DNA of 64,000 nucleotides from Sandaracinaceae bacterium (GCA_016706685.1 JADJJE010000016.1:1-64000), one strand, 5' to 3'. Positions 46,154-55,130 are shown, counted from the first letter of the stretch. Notes: a model not told the origin generated them from the letters alone. Numbers and translations are program-made.

Positions 46154-46181
46154 TTGACCCGGCACCCCGTGCACGTATCCT
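46154..46181 (+). promoter_or_regulatory. putative promoter of rplC
   Basis: TTGACC (46154-46159) and TATCCT (46176-46181) are separated by 16 bases. Transcription would begin near 46188, leaving an approximately 79-base leader before the rplC ATG. No clear Shine-Dalgarno sequence is seen just upstream of that ATG (CTTCGCGATC), which may matter for control. Confidence 0.5.
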
Positions 46182-46266
46182 TCGCACCCTTTTCCAGACC
46201 CTCCTGTGTGGTCCTGCCGCGGCGACTTCGACCTGGCGGAATGCCCCCAAAACAAACTTCGCGATC

Positions 46267-46935
46267 ATGAATACGAACTTTGGTCTCATCGGCAAGAAGC
46301 TTGGAAACACCCAGATTTTCCAAGAAGACGGCGAAGTCGCCCGCGTCACCGTCATCCAAACCGGCCCCTGCGTCGTGGTTGGCAAGCGGACCGCGGCCAA
46401 GGACGGCTACTCGGCCCTCCAGCTGGGCTTCGGCACCAAGCGCAAGAAGCTGGTGAACAAGCCGCAGCTCGCGGTCTACGAGAAGCTGGGCGTGGAGCCC
46501 CCGTCGGTGGTGCGTGAGTTCCGCGTCACCGCGGACGTCGCGGACAAGTACGAGGTCGGCCAGAGCCTCAAGCCGTCCGACGTGTTCACGGTCGGCCAGT
46601 TCATCGACGTGTCGGCCACCAGCAAGGGCCGCGGCTTCGGTGGTGTCATGAAGCGCCACAACTTCTCGGGCGCCGGCACCGTCGGTCACGGTACGCACGA
46701 GTACAAGCGTCACGGTGGCTCCATCGGCATGAACATGACCCCGGGCCACACGCTCAAGGGTCAGCGCATGCCCGGCCAGTTCGGCAACAAGACCGTCACC
46801 AACCTCAACCTCAAGGTTGCCAAGGTGATGGACGAAGAGGGCGTCGTGCTCGTCGAGGGCGGCGTCCCCGGCTCGCGCAACGGCGTCGTCGAGGTCCGCG
46901 CGGCCGTCAAGAAGAACGCGCAGCCGCGCACCTGA
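46267..46935 (+). CDS. rplC: 50S ribosomal protein L3, outside an S10 operon
   Basis: This 222-residue protein has MNTNFGLIGKKLGNTQIF at the start, DVSATSKGRGFGGVMKRHNF in the middle, the loop GSIGMNMTPGHTLKGQRMPG, and ends VPGSRNGVVEVRAAVK. These are L3 hallmarks; L3 seeds assembly of the 23S rRNA 3' domain. In most bacteria rplC sits between rpsJ and rplD, but neither is here. The QNQTPG loop that carries a methylated Gln in E. coli reads MNMTPG (residues 155-160). It has its own promoter-like sequence. Whether another copy exists elsewhere cannot be seen. Confidence 0.93.
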   Translation: MNTNFGLIGKKLGNTQIFQEDGEVARVTVIQTGPCVVVGKRTAAKDGYSALQLGFGTKRKKLVNKPQLAVYEKLGVEPPSVVREFRVTADVADKYEVGQSLKPSDVFTVGQFIDVSATSKGRGFGGVMKRHNFSGAGTVGHGTHEYKRHGGSIGMNMTPGHTLKGQRMPGQFGNKTVTNLNLKVAKVMDEEGVVLVEGGVPGSRNGVVEVRAAVKKNAQPRT

Positions 46936-46942
46936 GCACAGC

Positions 46943-47662
46943 TTGTCTGGTCGACGCCGCAGTGGCCCCACCGGCAACGGTGGAGGCGGAGGAGGCGGAA
47001 ACCGACGAGTCCAGGACAGCTATGGCCGTCGTGCGAAAGCCGACGGCTTTCCTGCGCGCTCGGTCTACAAGCTGGAGGAGATCGACCAGAAAGTGCGGCT
47101 CTTCCGGCGTGGCCAGAGGGTGCTGGATCTGGGCGCCGCGCCCGGCTCCTGGACCATGTACGCCGCCACCCGCGTGGGTCTCGAGGGGCGTGTGTTCGGC
47201 ATCGACATCCAGCCGCACCGCGCCGCCCTGCCCACCAACGCCCGCATCGAGGTCCTGGACGTGCACGCGCTGCAGCTGGACACGCTGGGCGCGTTCGACG
47301 TGGTGATCAGCGACATGGCGCCCAACACCACGGGCGCACGAGAGACGGACATGTACCGCAGCTACGAGCTGTTCATGACCGCGCTCGACGTGGCGGATCG
47401 CGTGCTGGTGCCGGGGGGGCACTTCACCGGCAAGATCTTCCAGGGCAAGGATTTCCCGGACGCACAGAAGGCCGTGCGCGAGCGCTACACCGAGACCAAG
47501 GTGGTGCGGCCCAAGGCCACGCGCGACGAGAGCTACGAGGTCTTCCTGGTGGGCCTCAAGAAGCGTGCGCCGGTGCAGGCCGCCGAGGCCACCCCCGCGC
47601 CTGCCGAGACCGCGCCCGTGGGGTCGTCCCGGCCCACGGGTGGCGACGAACCCTCAGCGTGA
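46943..47662 (+). CDS. rlmE: 23S rRNA 2'-O-ribose methyltransferase RlmE
   Basis: This 239-residue SAM methyltransferase has YGRRAKADGFPARSVYKLEEI, the SAM site VLDLGAAPGSWTMYA, ISDMAPN, GKIFQG and SYEVFLVG, which supply the K-D-K-E catalytic tetrad. A Gly-rich N-terminus and a Pro/Ala tail flank the core. RlmE methylates a U in the 23S rRNA A loop. The start is TTG 46943, seven bases after the rplC stop, so an L3-RlmE ribosome unit is likely. Its end overlaps the convergent TPR gene by nine bases. Confidence 0.92.
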   Translation: MSGRRRSGPTGNGGGGGGGNRRVQDSYGRRAKADGFPARSVYKLEEIDQKVRLFRRGQRVLDLGAAPGSWTMYAATRVGLEGRVFGIDIQPHRAALPTNARIEVLDVHALQLDTLGAFDVVISDMAPNTTGARETDMYRSYELFMTALDVADRVLVPGGHFTGKIFQGKDFPDAQKAVRERYTETKVVRPKATRDESYEVFLVGLKKRAPVQAAEATPAPAETAPVGSSRPTGGDEPSA

Positions 47663-48742
47663 GGGGCGCCGGCCGCTCGGGCGTGGCGCCGGCGGCTCGG
47701 GATGCTCTGCGAGCCACGTGCGCACGCTGCTGGCTCGCTCACTGTCCGCCTCGAGCGCCAGCATGCGCGTGAAGGCTGCGCGCGCGGCCGGCACGTCGTC
47801 GCGCTCCACCGCCACGCGTCCCAGCAGGAAGTGCAGCGTGGCGTCGTCCGGGTGCTGAGTGATCGCCTGCTCGAGCGTGGCGCGGGCGCCGGCGTTGTCG
47901 GACCGGCCCAGCTTGGCCAGCGCGAGCTCAGCGGCCAGCGTGGGCGTCACCGTGTCGTCGTTGGCGGCGATCGCGTCGGTGATGGCGCGCTCGGCTCCCT
48001 CGAAGTCGGAGAGCTGGCGCAGCGCCGAGCCAATCTCCAGCAATGTTCCTGCGTCACCCTGCGCCAGCGCGCGCGCGCGCTGCAGCTCCGTGCGGGCGTT
48101 GGTGGCGTCGCCCGTCTCCGCCAACAGGAGGCCCAGGCTCACGCGCGGGTAGGCGTCGTCGGGTGAGAGGCGCGCCGCACGCCGGTACGCATCGAGCGCA
48201 CCCGCGTGGTCGCCCATGTCTTCGAGCGCCAGGCCCAGGTTGAGGGTGGCCTCCGCGTAGCTCGGGCGCAGCGCCACCGCACGGCGCAAGAGCGAGGCGG
48301 CCTCCTCGGCGCGCTCGCTGTCACGCAGCAGGAGACCCAGGTTGTTGAGCGCCTCGGGAAAGTCTGCGTCCAGCGCGAGGGTCTCGCGGTAGGCGCGCTC
48401 GGCGCCTTCGAAGTCTTCACCCAGCTCCAACACCAGGCCCAGGTCCAGGTGTGCCCGCGCGTCGCTCGGGTCCTCGGCGATGGCGGCCTCGAAGTCGGCA
48501 CGGGCGCCGGCGAGGTCGCCCTCCACCAGTTTGGCCTCACCGGCCCGAACGCGCTCGCTCGCGGGGTGGCGCTCGGCGCCCTCCTCGTCGAACTCTACGT
48601 CGTCCTGCAGGCGGGAGTGCACGCTCTGCGTGGCGCCGCCTCCGCCGCAGCCGGCCGATGCGCTCACGAACGCGAGGGCCAAGAGCCCCGCGAAGAAGCG
48701 CTGGGAGCGCGCGAGGCGCCGGGTCACGAGGTGGGTGATCAC
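47654..48742 (-). CDS. TPR-repeat lipoprotein
   Basis: This 362-residue protein has a lipoprotein signal (GLLALAFVSASAGCGGGG, Cys near residue 32) followed by about eight tetratricopeptide repeats. Examples are ARAHLDLGLVLELGEDFEGAERAYRETL and AEATLNLGLALEDMGDHAGALDAYRRA, and several repeats end in the standard P at the turn. It is probably a periplasmic or outer-membrane scaffold. The GTG at 48742 overlaps the glnD stop (GTGA); a GTG at 48727 is an alternative start. Confidence 0.8.
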   Translation of the reverse strand: MITHLVTRRLARSQRFFAGLLALAFVSASAGCGGGGATQSVHSRLQDDVEFDEEGAERHPASERVRAGEAKLVEGDLAGARADFEAAIAEDPSDARAHLDLGLVLELGEDFEGAERAYRETLALDADFPEALNNLGLLLRDSERAEEAASLLRRAVALRPSYAEATLNLGLALEDMGDHAGALDAYRRAARLSPDDAYPRVSLGLLLAETGDATNARTELQRARALAQGDAGTLLEIGSALRQLSDFEGAERAITDAIAANDDTVTPTLAAELALAKLGRSDNAGARATLEQAITQHPDDATLHFLLGRVAVERDDVPAARAAFTRMLALEADSERASSVRTWLAEHPEPPAPRPSGRRPSR

Positions 48743-51456
48743 TTGGCTGCCCCCTGCTCCACGTGGAACGCCACCACCGCGCTGCGGAGCGCATCGCGCA
48801 GGGCGAAGACCTCTTCCCGCTCGCTCACCTTCGACCCGTCGGGCCGCTGCACGTAGAACACGTCGGCCACGCGCTCGCCCTCGGTGTTCACCTTGGACAG
48901 CACGATGTCGAGCTTGCGGTCGGCGAAGACGCGCGCGATGACCGACAGAAGGCCGGGGCGGTCGCGCGTGAAGACGTCCACCACGGTGCACGTGGACGAG
49001 ACCTCGTTGTCCACCGAGACCTCGGTGGGCGCCTCGGGCACCTGCCGCGTGGCCCACTCGGGGGTCTTGGGTGGCCGCGAGATCAGCTCCTTGGCGCTGA
49101 CGCGGTTGGCGAGGCGCTCGCGGATGTCGTGCGTCACCCGCGCTGCGATGTCGGTGGGCACGCTGCCCGCACCCGCACGGCGCACCAGGAACGTGTCGAA
49201 GGCACGGCGCCCCTCGGGCATGTCGCGCGCGTAGACCTCGGCGCCCACGACGCTGAGGCGGTTGGCCGCGAGCACCGCCGCCACGTCCGCGAGCAAGCCA
49301 GGGCGGTCGTCGGTGGTGACGACCAACTCGAACACGTCGTCACCAGGGCCCGGCCCCATGCGCACGGCCACGTCCTGCGCGGCGAGGGCGATGGCGAAGC
49401 GCGCGTGACCCACGATGCTCTCCACGTTGTTCGCCAGCAGGTACCGCTCGGGCATCTGGCTGATGAAGGCCTCGAGCGCCGCGCGGTCTGCCTCGCTGGC
49501 CTCGCCGAACGCACGCCGCACTTCGTCGGCGATACCGGCCACGCGCTGGCTCGGGTCGTCGCCCTCTTCGAAGTAGTGCATGAGCGCGACGTACAGCTCT
49601 TCGAGCATGCGCGCCTTCCACGCCGTCATGGCCGACGTGTTGATGGTGGCCAGCACGCACACGGTCATGACGTAGAGGTCGCTCAGGCCCTCGTGGCTGC
49701 CCACGGACTTCGCCACCTCGGCCAGCGTCTCGCGGTCGCGAACGTCGCGCTGCGTGGCCATGCGGTAGAAGTTCCAGTGCTCACGGATGAGGAACCCCAC
49801 GCGGTCGGCGTCGGCTTCGCTGAGCCCGAACCGCCGCGCTACGTCCATGGCCATCTGCGCGCCACGTGCTTGCTGCCCGCGGCCGTAGGCGCGGCCCAGG
49901 TGGTGCAGCAGCAGGGCCAGGAAGATGGGCAGACGCCGCGGCGCCACCGCCGCCAAGCGCGACGCCATGCCCAGCTGGTCGGTGTGGTCACCGCGGATGA
50001 GGGTGCGGAACTTCTCGGCCGCGAGGATGGAGTGAATGTCCACCGTGTAGACGTGGTAGGCGTCGTGCATCACGCGCCCCACCAGCGGCCCGAACTCGGG
50101 GACCATGGCCGTGATCAAGCCCACCTCGTGGAGCTCGGTCAGCGCGCCTCCGCGGAAGGGCGCGTCGCCCACGTGCTTCAGGATCTCCACGAACAGTTGG
50201 GTGGCCTCTTCCGAGCGCTTGAGGCGCTCACGCCACAGCTTGCTGGCGGCCGCCCGCGCGATGACGTCACGCGTTTGCGGGTGCGGTGTGAGCTGATGAC
50301 GCAGGGCGCGCCGGTAGAGGCGCAACGCCAGCGCCGGGTCCTCGGTGAGCGCATCCGGGCGCTCGAGGTCCACGCGCGTGCCCACCTGCACCGTGCCGTC
50401 GCCGAACACCCGGATGCCGCGGGGGTGCGAGCTCTCACGCACGGCCCGCGCCCGGTCCAGCATGCGCTCGGTGGTCTGCGCCACCACCCGCGCGTGGCGG
50501 TAGTAGGCCTGCATGAACTGCTCGACGGCGAGGGAGATGCCGTCCACGAAGCCGAGCTGCTCCGCGATCTCTTCTTGGTCCGCGAACGTGAGGCGGTCTT
50601 GCTGGCGCCCAGCGCGCAGGTGCAAGAGGTTGCGGGTGCGCCAGAGCATCTCGCGCGCCGCGTCCAGGCGCTCGACCTCACGCTCCACCAGCGCGCCGCA
50701 CGTGACGTACTCCTGAACGGTGCGCACCCCGTGACGAGCACGAATGGTCCACTCGGCCACGTCCAGGTCGCGCAGCCCGCCACGCCCCTGCTTGACCTCG
50801 GGCTCCAGCAGGAAGAGCGAGTCACCGAAGCGGCGATGACGCGACTCGGTGTCTTCGGTGAGCGCGTCCAGGAAGCGGTCCAGGTTGGACTCGAAGACCT
50901 CCACCTGCCCGCGCCGGTGCAGCTCTTCCACGATGGGGCGGTCACCCGCCACGCAGCGCAGGTCGAGCAGCGTGGTGGAGGTGCGGATGTCCTCCTGCGC
51001 CAGCTTGAGCGTCTCATCCACGCCACGGACCGCGTGACCGATGTCCACGCCGAGGTCCCACAACGGATAGAGCAGGCCCTCGGACACGCGCCGCACGTAC
51101 GGCTCGGTGGGGTCGTCGCACAAGAAGAGGACATCCACGTCGCTGTGGAGCCCGAGCGTGCTGCGCCCGTAGCCGCCCACCGCTACGAGCGACAGCCGCC
51201 CGCTGGGCTTGACCTCGGCGCGTGCCGCCGCGTCCGCCGCGCAGAACAGCGCGTTCAGCAGACCATCGATGGCGCGTGCGTGCTGGCGAGCGCCTTCCAC
51301 ACCCGGTGTGCCCTGCCGCACCGCAGCTTCGAACCGCGCGCGATAGGCCTTGAGGTAGCCGCCACAGGTGGTGCCGAGCATGGGCGCGAAGCGGCTGAGA
51401 TCCAACGCGGGTGAGGGCGATACTTCGCGCACGATGGCGGAGTATGTGAACCCCAC
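48739..51456 (-). CDS. glnD: PII uridylyltransferase/uridylyl-removing enzyme
   Basis: This protein has about 905 residues from GTG 51456. The nucleotidyltransferase motif is GGYGRSTLGLHSDVDVLFLCDD. A GlnD-specific helical domain follows (FLLEPEVKQGRGGLRDL), then an HD domain (HDAYHVYTVDIHS, FLALLLHHLGRAYG). Two ACT domains (VTTDDRPGLLADVAAVLA and VFTRDRPGLLSVIARVFADR) sense glutamine. It controls nitrogen status through PII. The frame stays open upstream to 51609, but those codons lie inside a dispersed repeat and are not GlnD-like, so I exclude them. Confidence 0.93.
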   Translation of the reverse strand: MGFTYSAIVREVSPSPALDLSRFAPMLGTTCGGYLKAYRARFEAAVRQGTPGVEGARQHARAIDGLLNALFCAADAAARAEVKPSGRLSLVAVGGYGRSTLGLHSDVDVLFLCDDPTEPYVRRVSEGLLYPLWDLGVDIGHAVRGVDETLKLAQEDIRTSTTLLDLRCVAGDRPIVEELHRRGQVEVFESNLDRFLDALTEDTESRHRRFGDSLFLLEPEVKQGRGGLRDLDVAEWTIRARHGVRTVQEYVTCGALVEREVERLDAAREMLWRTRNLLHLRAGRQQDRLTFADQEEIAEQLGFVDGISLAVEQFMQAYYRHARVVAQTTERMLDRARAVRESSHPRGIRVFGDGTVQVGTRVDLERPDALTEDPALALRLYRRALRHQLTPHPQTRDVIARAAASKLWRERLKRSEEATQLFVEILKHVGDAPFRGGALTELHEVGLITAMVPEFGPLVGRVMHDAYHVYTVDIHSILAAEKFRTLIRGDHTDQLGMASRLAAVAPRRLPIFLALLLHHLGRAYGRGQQARGAQMAMDVARRFGLSEADADRVGFLIREHWNFYRMATQRDVRDRETLAEVAKSVGSHEGLSDLYVMTVCVLATINTSAMTAWKARMLEELYVALMHYFEEGDDPSQRVAGIADEVRRAFGEASEADRAALEAFISQMPERYLLANNVESIVGHARFAIALAAQDVAVRMGPGPGDDVFELVVTTDDRPGLLADVAAVLAANRLSVVGAEVYARDMPEGRRAFDTFLVRRAGAGSVPTDIAARVTHDIRERLANRVSAKELISRPPKTPEWATRQVPEAPTEVSVDNEVSSTCTVVDVFTRDRPGLLSVIARVFADRKLDIVLSKVNTEGERVADVFYVQRPDGSKVSEREEVFALRDALRSAVVAFHVEQGAAK

Positions 51457-51516
51457 CTCGCCACCGCAAGCAGCGGGCTCAGGCGGCGTGATCGATCCGC
51501 CGGGGCGCGGCAGGGG

Positions 51517-51613
51517 TCGCGGCGGGCACGGACGCGCTGGCGCGTCCTGTCGGGACTCCCTGGAAAACGGCACTGCGCTGCGCTCCGTTTGTTTTCCGGG
51601 TCCCCCCACGCCC
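51517..51613 (+). repeat. dispersed repeat, copy A
   Basis: This is one arm of a pair of similar sequences in opposite orientation. The 38 bases at 51517-51554 match 52185-52222 exactly in reverse complement, and similarity continues with small gaps to the GGTCCCCCCACGCCC block near 51600-51613. It lies between glnD and the amidase gene and encodes no recognisable protein. Confidence 0.75.
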
Positions 51614-51616
51614 CAA

Positions 51617-51769
51617 GGGCGTGAGGACGGGGAAGTCGTCGTCCTCGCGGCCGAGGCATCCCAGCTGGCGTCGTTGCTCCTCGGTCACATACCTCTCGGT
51701 ATGCTCCTCTCGCCTAGCCATCCGGGCCCTCGACCGCGATCACCGATCGACTTCCCCGTCCCCACGCCC
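51617..51769. repeat. 153-bp unit bounded by 22-bp near-perfect inverted repeats
   Basis: 51617-51638 and 51748-51769 are reverse complements with one mismatch (21 of 22) and are separated by 109 bases. The 3' arm runs into the partial dispersed repeat. The interior has no protein-like frame that I can support and no transposase. It may be a MITE-like unit or a large RNA or DNA hairpin. Confidence 0.65.
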
Positions 51770-51792
51770 TTGCTGACCCCTGCCCCGCCCCG
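51758..51792 (+). repeat. partial third copy of the dispersed repeat
   Basis: A GTCCCCACGCCCTTGCTGAC-type stretch here is followed by a C-rich tail. It matches the reverse complement of 52100-52135 (CAGCAAGGGCGTGGGGGG and its G-rich flank). It is shorter than copies A and B. Confidence 0.55.
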
Positions 51793-52123
51793 GCGGCGGC
51801 TGACGTCTTGGGCGCGGGTGAGTGCGCGTGCGTCGGAGAGGGTCCACCGGGCGTGTGGGAGGCTCGGCTGAGCTCGATGTAGGCGCGGCTGAGTTCGTGG
51901 GGCTCAGCAGGTCTCCGCCGAGCGCGACGGGTGCACCGAACCCGGCGGACACACCCGACTCGGCGCGACTACACTCCGCTCATCCGAGCCCACCCCGATG
52001 CCACGAGCGGAAGGGCCGCGGCGCCCGCCGCAGCCCGCCCGCGGGGTCCAGTCGCGCCCGATGCGCTCGGTGGCGCACCGTCCAAACGGGCGCGGGGGGC
52101 CGGGGCGGGGCGGGCCTCAGCAA

Positions 52124-52222
52124 GGGCGTGGGGGGGACCCCCGAAAGCAAACGCAGCGCAGCGAAGTGCCGCTTTTAGGGAGGACCCGACAGGACGCGCC
52201 AGCGCGTCCGTGCCCGCCGCGA
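52124..52222 (-). repeat. dispersed repeat, copy B (inverted relative to A)
   Basis: This is the reverse-complement counterpart of 51517-51613. The segment 52185-52222 is identical to the start of A, and the remaining 60 bases differ mainly by small indels and substitutions. The stretch 51457-52290 contains only these repeats and G+C-rich sequence; I find no gene there. Confidence 0.75.
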
Positions 52223-52290
52223 GGCCCGCCCCGCCCCGGCCCCTCACGATCACCCAAGCGAACGTCGCGCCACGTCGCGCCCAAGGTGCG

Positions 52291-54006
52291 TCAGGACCCC
52301 GTGACGTACCGCGCGATCCCCGCCGCGATCCCCTCCGCGAGAGCCTGCCTGTAACGCGCCGTGCCCAGCGCCGCGGCCTCTTCGGGCTTGCTGAGGAACG
52401 AGGCCTCGAGCAGCACGGCGGGCATGCGCGCGCCCACCAGCACGTGGAACATGGCGCTGCGCACGCCGCGGTCCGGGAGGCGTGGCAGGACGCGGCGGCC
52501 ACCGGCGAGGGTGCCGCGGTGGATGCTCTCGGCCAGCTCGCGCGAGAGCGCCACCTGCTCCTGCCGATGGAGCCCCGCGAGGAGCCGCTGGAGATCCGTG
52601 ACGTCCCGCGTGGAGGTGCCGTTCTCGCGCGCGGCCAGGCGGTTGGCCTGCCGCTGGTTGGTGGTGTCGAGCACGAAGGTGGTCACCCCGCCGTGCTCCA
52701 CCGGCTCTTCCGCCGCGTTGAGGTGAACCGACACGAAGAGGTCCGCGCCGACCGCGTTCGCCATGGCCGTGCGTTCCTCGAGCGACAGCGTGACGTCGGC
52801 CTGGCGGGTCAGCAGCACCCGCACTCCGGGGAGCGCCCGCCGAAGCAGGATGGCCACACGGGTGGAGATGTCGAGCGCGAGCCGGCTCTCGCGCAGGCCG
52901 CCCGCCGTGGCGCCGCGCTCGGTGCCACCGTGACCGGGGTCGAGCACGATCACGCGCGTGGGGTGCGGCGCCCCCTCTGGCAGCTGGGGCTGGACCGAGC
53001 GCGCCACGCTGTCGCGCGACTCGATGTCCACCACCAAGCGATAGGGCTCGGGAAAAGCGAACACGCGATGGCGTGCGCCGGGTGCGAGCTCGAAGATGAC
53101 GCGCGCCCCGCCGCCCGCACTGGTCATGCGCCGCACCTGGGTGAGGCCGCCCGAGTCGACCCGCCACACTTCGCCCAGGGCCGGGGGAACCGTCGCGTCG
53201 CGGACGTCGATCCAAACGCGCGCGGGCTCGCCCGCGGCTTCTCGCGACTGACCCACCTCGTAGACCGGCTGTCCATCGAAGCGCAGCACGGCGCGGGCTC
53301 CGAGCGCGCCGCCCGAGTAGACGGCCACGTCCGTCATGGTGACGGGACCGGCGGGGGTCACCGCGGCGTCGCCCGCAGGGGCCGGCAGCCCTGCGTCCGC
53401 GTCGGCAGCCGACAGCGCCTGGGACGAGCCTTCGAGCGACCCCGCAGTGCGGCGGGCTTGGCGCACGCAGTCGAGCAACCGCAGCTGGCCGGGCGCATCG
53501 GCCCCCACGGCGTCGGGGCGATCATCGCGAACGCGGAAGCGCTCGGCGAGGTCTGTGGCCACACGCTGCGCGGCGTCCACGTCCTGCGCGTCGATGGACT
53601 CGAGCCGCACGAGCTCGAGGCCCGCCTCGCACAGCTCCGCTTCGAAGGTCCAAGATGGCTCGGCGGGAAGTGGGAGGGACATCGCCGCCGTGAGCCGCTC
53701 GCGGGCCAACGCGAGGTCCGACGCTGCGCCGGTCTCGAGAGCGAGCCAGCGCGCCAGGCGCCCCCCCGCGCGAGCGAGCTGTGCCCGAGCCAGTGCGTCC
53801 GTCGCGGCGGCCTGCTCGGCGTCGACCGCCACCAGCTCTTCACGCAGGCGCTCCTCGGACCAGCTCCCTGCTCCAGCAAGGCGCCCCTCGAGGGCGTGCT
53901 CCGCCGGGCGAGCTTCGGCCTCCTCCGCGTCCCCTCCGCCACTGCACGCAGCCAGCCCGAGCAGAGTCAGCGTCAGCCACCGCGCCGCTCGCCAAGCCTC
54001 CCGCAC
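52291..54006 (-). CDS. N-acetylmuramoyl-L-alanine amidase lipoprotein (AMIN + Amidase_3)
   Basis: This protein has about 571 residues from GTG 54006, with a lipoprotein signal WLTLTLLGLAACSGGG. A helical spacer of roughly 150 residues precedes an AMIN-type beta domain (VAVYSGGALGARAVLRFDG, FELAPGARHRVFAFPEPYRLVVDI). The zinc amidase domain follows: VIVLDPGHGGTERGATAGG, LRESRLALDISTRVAILL, FVSVHLNA and VLLEASFLSKPEE. It cleaves the peptide stem from peptidoglycan, probably at the septum because AMIN domains bind the wall there. A TTG at 54057 is an alternative start, but it puts several Cys and Arg before the signal. Confidence 0.88.
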   Translation of the reverse strand: MREAWRAARWLTLTLLGLAACSGGGDAEEAEARPAEHALEGRLAGAGSWSEERLREELVAVDAEQAAATDALARAQLARAGGRLARWLALETGAASDLALARERLTAAMSLPLPAEPSWTFEAELCEAGLELVRLESIDAQDVDAAQRVATDLAERFRVRDDRPDAVGADAPGQLRLLDCVRQARRTAGSLEGSSQALSAADADAGLPAPAGDAAVTPAGPVTMTDVAVYSGGALGARAVLRFDGQPVYEVGQSREAAGEPARVWIDVRDATVPPALGEVWRVDSGGLTQVRRMTSAGGGARVIFELAPGARHRVFAFPEPYRLVVDIESRDSVARSVQPQLPEGAPHPTRVIVLDPGHGGTERGATAGGLRESRLALDISTRVAILLRRALPGVRVLLTRQADVTLSLEERTAMANAVGADLFVSVHLNAAEEPVEHGGVTTFVLDTTNQRQANRLAARENGTSTRDVTDLQRLLAGLHRQEQVALSRELAESIHRGTLAGGRRVLPRLPDRGVRSAMFHVLVGARMPAVLLEASFLSKPEEAAALGTARYRQALAEGIAAGIARYVTGS

Positions 54007-54077
54007 CCTGGTACGTTCCGCCCTGCACGCGGCGCAGCAGCCTGCGACTTCCCTCAAACGCTCACCTCAGGTAGCCG

Positions 54078-54536
54078 TTGTCCCAGTCCCCGTTGTTCCA
54101 AGACCGACCGAGCGGGCGCACCTACCGTGACGCCCCCGAGATGGTGAACGACTACCTGCGCCGCTTCGGCGATCAGGTGGGCATCGCCATCGCGCCGCTC
54201 GACCGCGACGGATACACCGAGGTGCAGCGTGGGTCGGCCACGGTGGGCATCAACGTGCTCGTCGAGCATGGGACTCTGTTGCTCCTGTCGCGCATCATGG
54301 ACGTGCCCCGAGAGGGCCGCGAGGAATTTTATCGCCGCCTCTTGGAGCTCAACTTCCTCGTGACGAGCGATGGCGCATTTGCGATCGACAAGGACCGCGA
54401 CGCACTGTATCTGAGGGCGCTGCGGCGCCTGGGTGGCCTCGACTTCGAGGAGTTCGAGGACCTGGTCACCACCGTGGCAGCGGTGGCGGACGAGTGGGAC
54501 GACCGGCTGGCGGAGCTCTTCCCCGGCACCGACTGA
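54078..54536 (+). CDS. YbjN/CesT-chaperone-like small protein
   Basis: This 152-residue cytosolic protein with the alpha/beta order of type III secretion chaperone-like and YbjN proteins has MVNDYLRRFGDQVGIAIAPL, TVGINVLVEHGTLLLLSRIM, YRRLLELNFLVTSDGAFAID and LDFEEFEDLVTTVAAVADEW. The last helix is typical. Such proteins bind partner proteins, but no secretion genes are nearby, so the client is unknown. The start is TTG 54078 with AGGT upstream, or ATG 54141. The downstream gene begins 35 bases later. Confidence 0.7.
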   Translation: MSQSPLFQDRPSGRTYRDAPEMVNDYLRRFGDQVGIAIAPLDRDGYTEVQRGSATVGINVLVEHGTLLLLSRIMDVPREGREEFYRRLLELNFLVTSDGAFAIDKDRDALYLRALRRLGGLDFEEFEDLVTTVAAVADEWDDRLAELFPGTD

Positions 54537-54571
54537 GAGACGCGGCAAACACTGGTCCGCGGGAGACACGA

Positions 54572-55081
54572 GTGGCGAAGAAGAAGAAACGAAGCAAGGA
54601 CGGCACGGACGGCAAGGCGAGCGGCTCGAAGGAGTCCGTGACCGACTCGTCGAGCGAGATGGACTCGGTGGAAGCGCCGTCCGCCGAGCCGAAGGGCGCC
54701 GAATCCGTCAACCCTGCCCCCGCCGAAGCCTCGCGCGAGGCCAGCAAGGCCCCCGCGCCAGGCGGCCCGGTGGACTTCGACGCCGCCGCGCGCGACCGCT
54801 TCGCAAGCTCGTTCAAGCCCGCATGGCAGGTCGCCGAGGAGGCGGCGGCCAGCGCCAAGCCGGCACAAGAGGCGCTGCGCCAAGAGCATGCGCTGTCGGG
54901 CGAGATCTCGCTCGACAGCATCCCACTGCCGCCCCTGCCCACCGAGAAGCCCAAGCGCCAGATGATCGGCGTCGCCATCGTGGTGGTCCTCATCATCCTT
55001 GCCGGCGTGGTGGCCAGCACGCGCTCTCAGCCCAGCGAGGCCCCCGCCCCCGCCTCGGCCGGCCAGGCGTCCGAGCGCTAG
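54572..55081 (+). CDS. C-terminally anchored membrane protein with Lys-rich N-terminus
   Basis: This 169-residue protein starts at GTG 54572 with GGGAG seven bases upstream. It has a Lys-rich head (VAKKKKRSKDGTDGK) and a disordered Ser/Ala/Glu region. A short conserved-looking stretch (FDAAARDRFASSFKPAWQVAEE) precedes a single C-terminal transmembrane helix (GVAIVVVLIILAGVVAST). The head should be cytoplasmic. No enzymatic motif is seen and the family is unknown. It may be co-transcribed with the chaperone-like gene 35 bases upstream. Confidence 0.65.
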   Translation: MAKKKKRSKDGTDGKASGSKESVTDSSSEMDSVEAPSAEPKGAESVNPAPAEASREASKAPAPGGPVDFDAAARDRFASSFKPAWQVAEEAAASAKPAQEALRQEHALSGEISLDSIPLPPLPTEKPKRQMIGVAIVVVLIILAGVVASTRSQPSEAPAPASAGQASER

Positions 55082-55130
55082 CGCCGCGCGGGCATCGCCC
55101 AAAGGCGCGGCCCGTGCTACACGCCGCCAC

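Noticed and set aside
51457..51609. N-terminal extension of GlnD
   Set aside because: The frame is open but lies in the dispersed repeat and has no GlnD similarity.
51617..51769. insertion sequence
   Set aside because: There is no transposase frame and no target duplication that I can see; it is kept only as a repeat.
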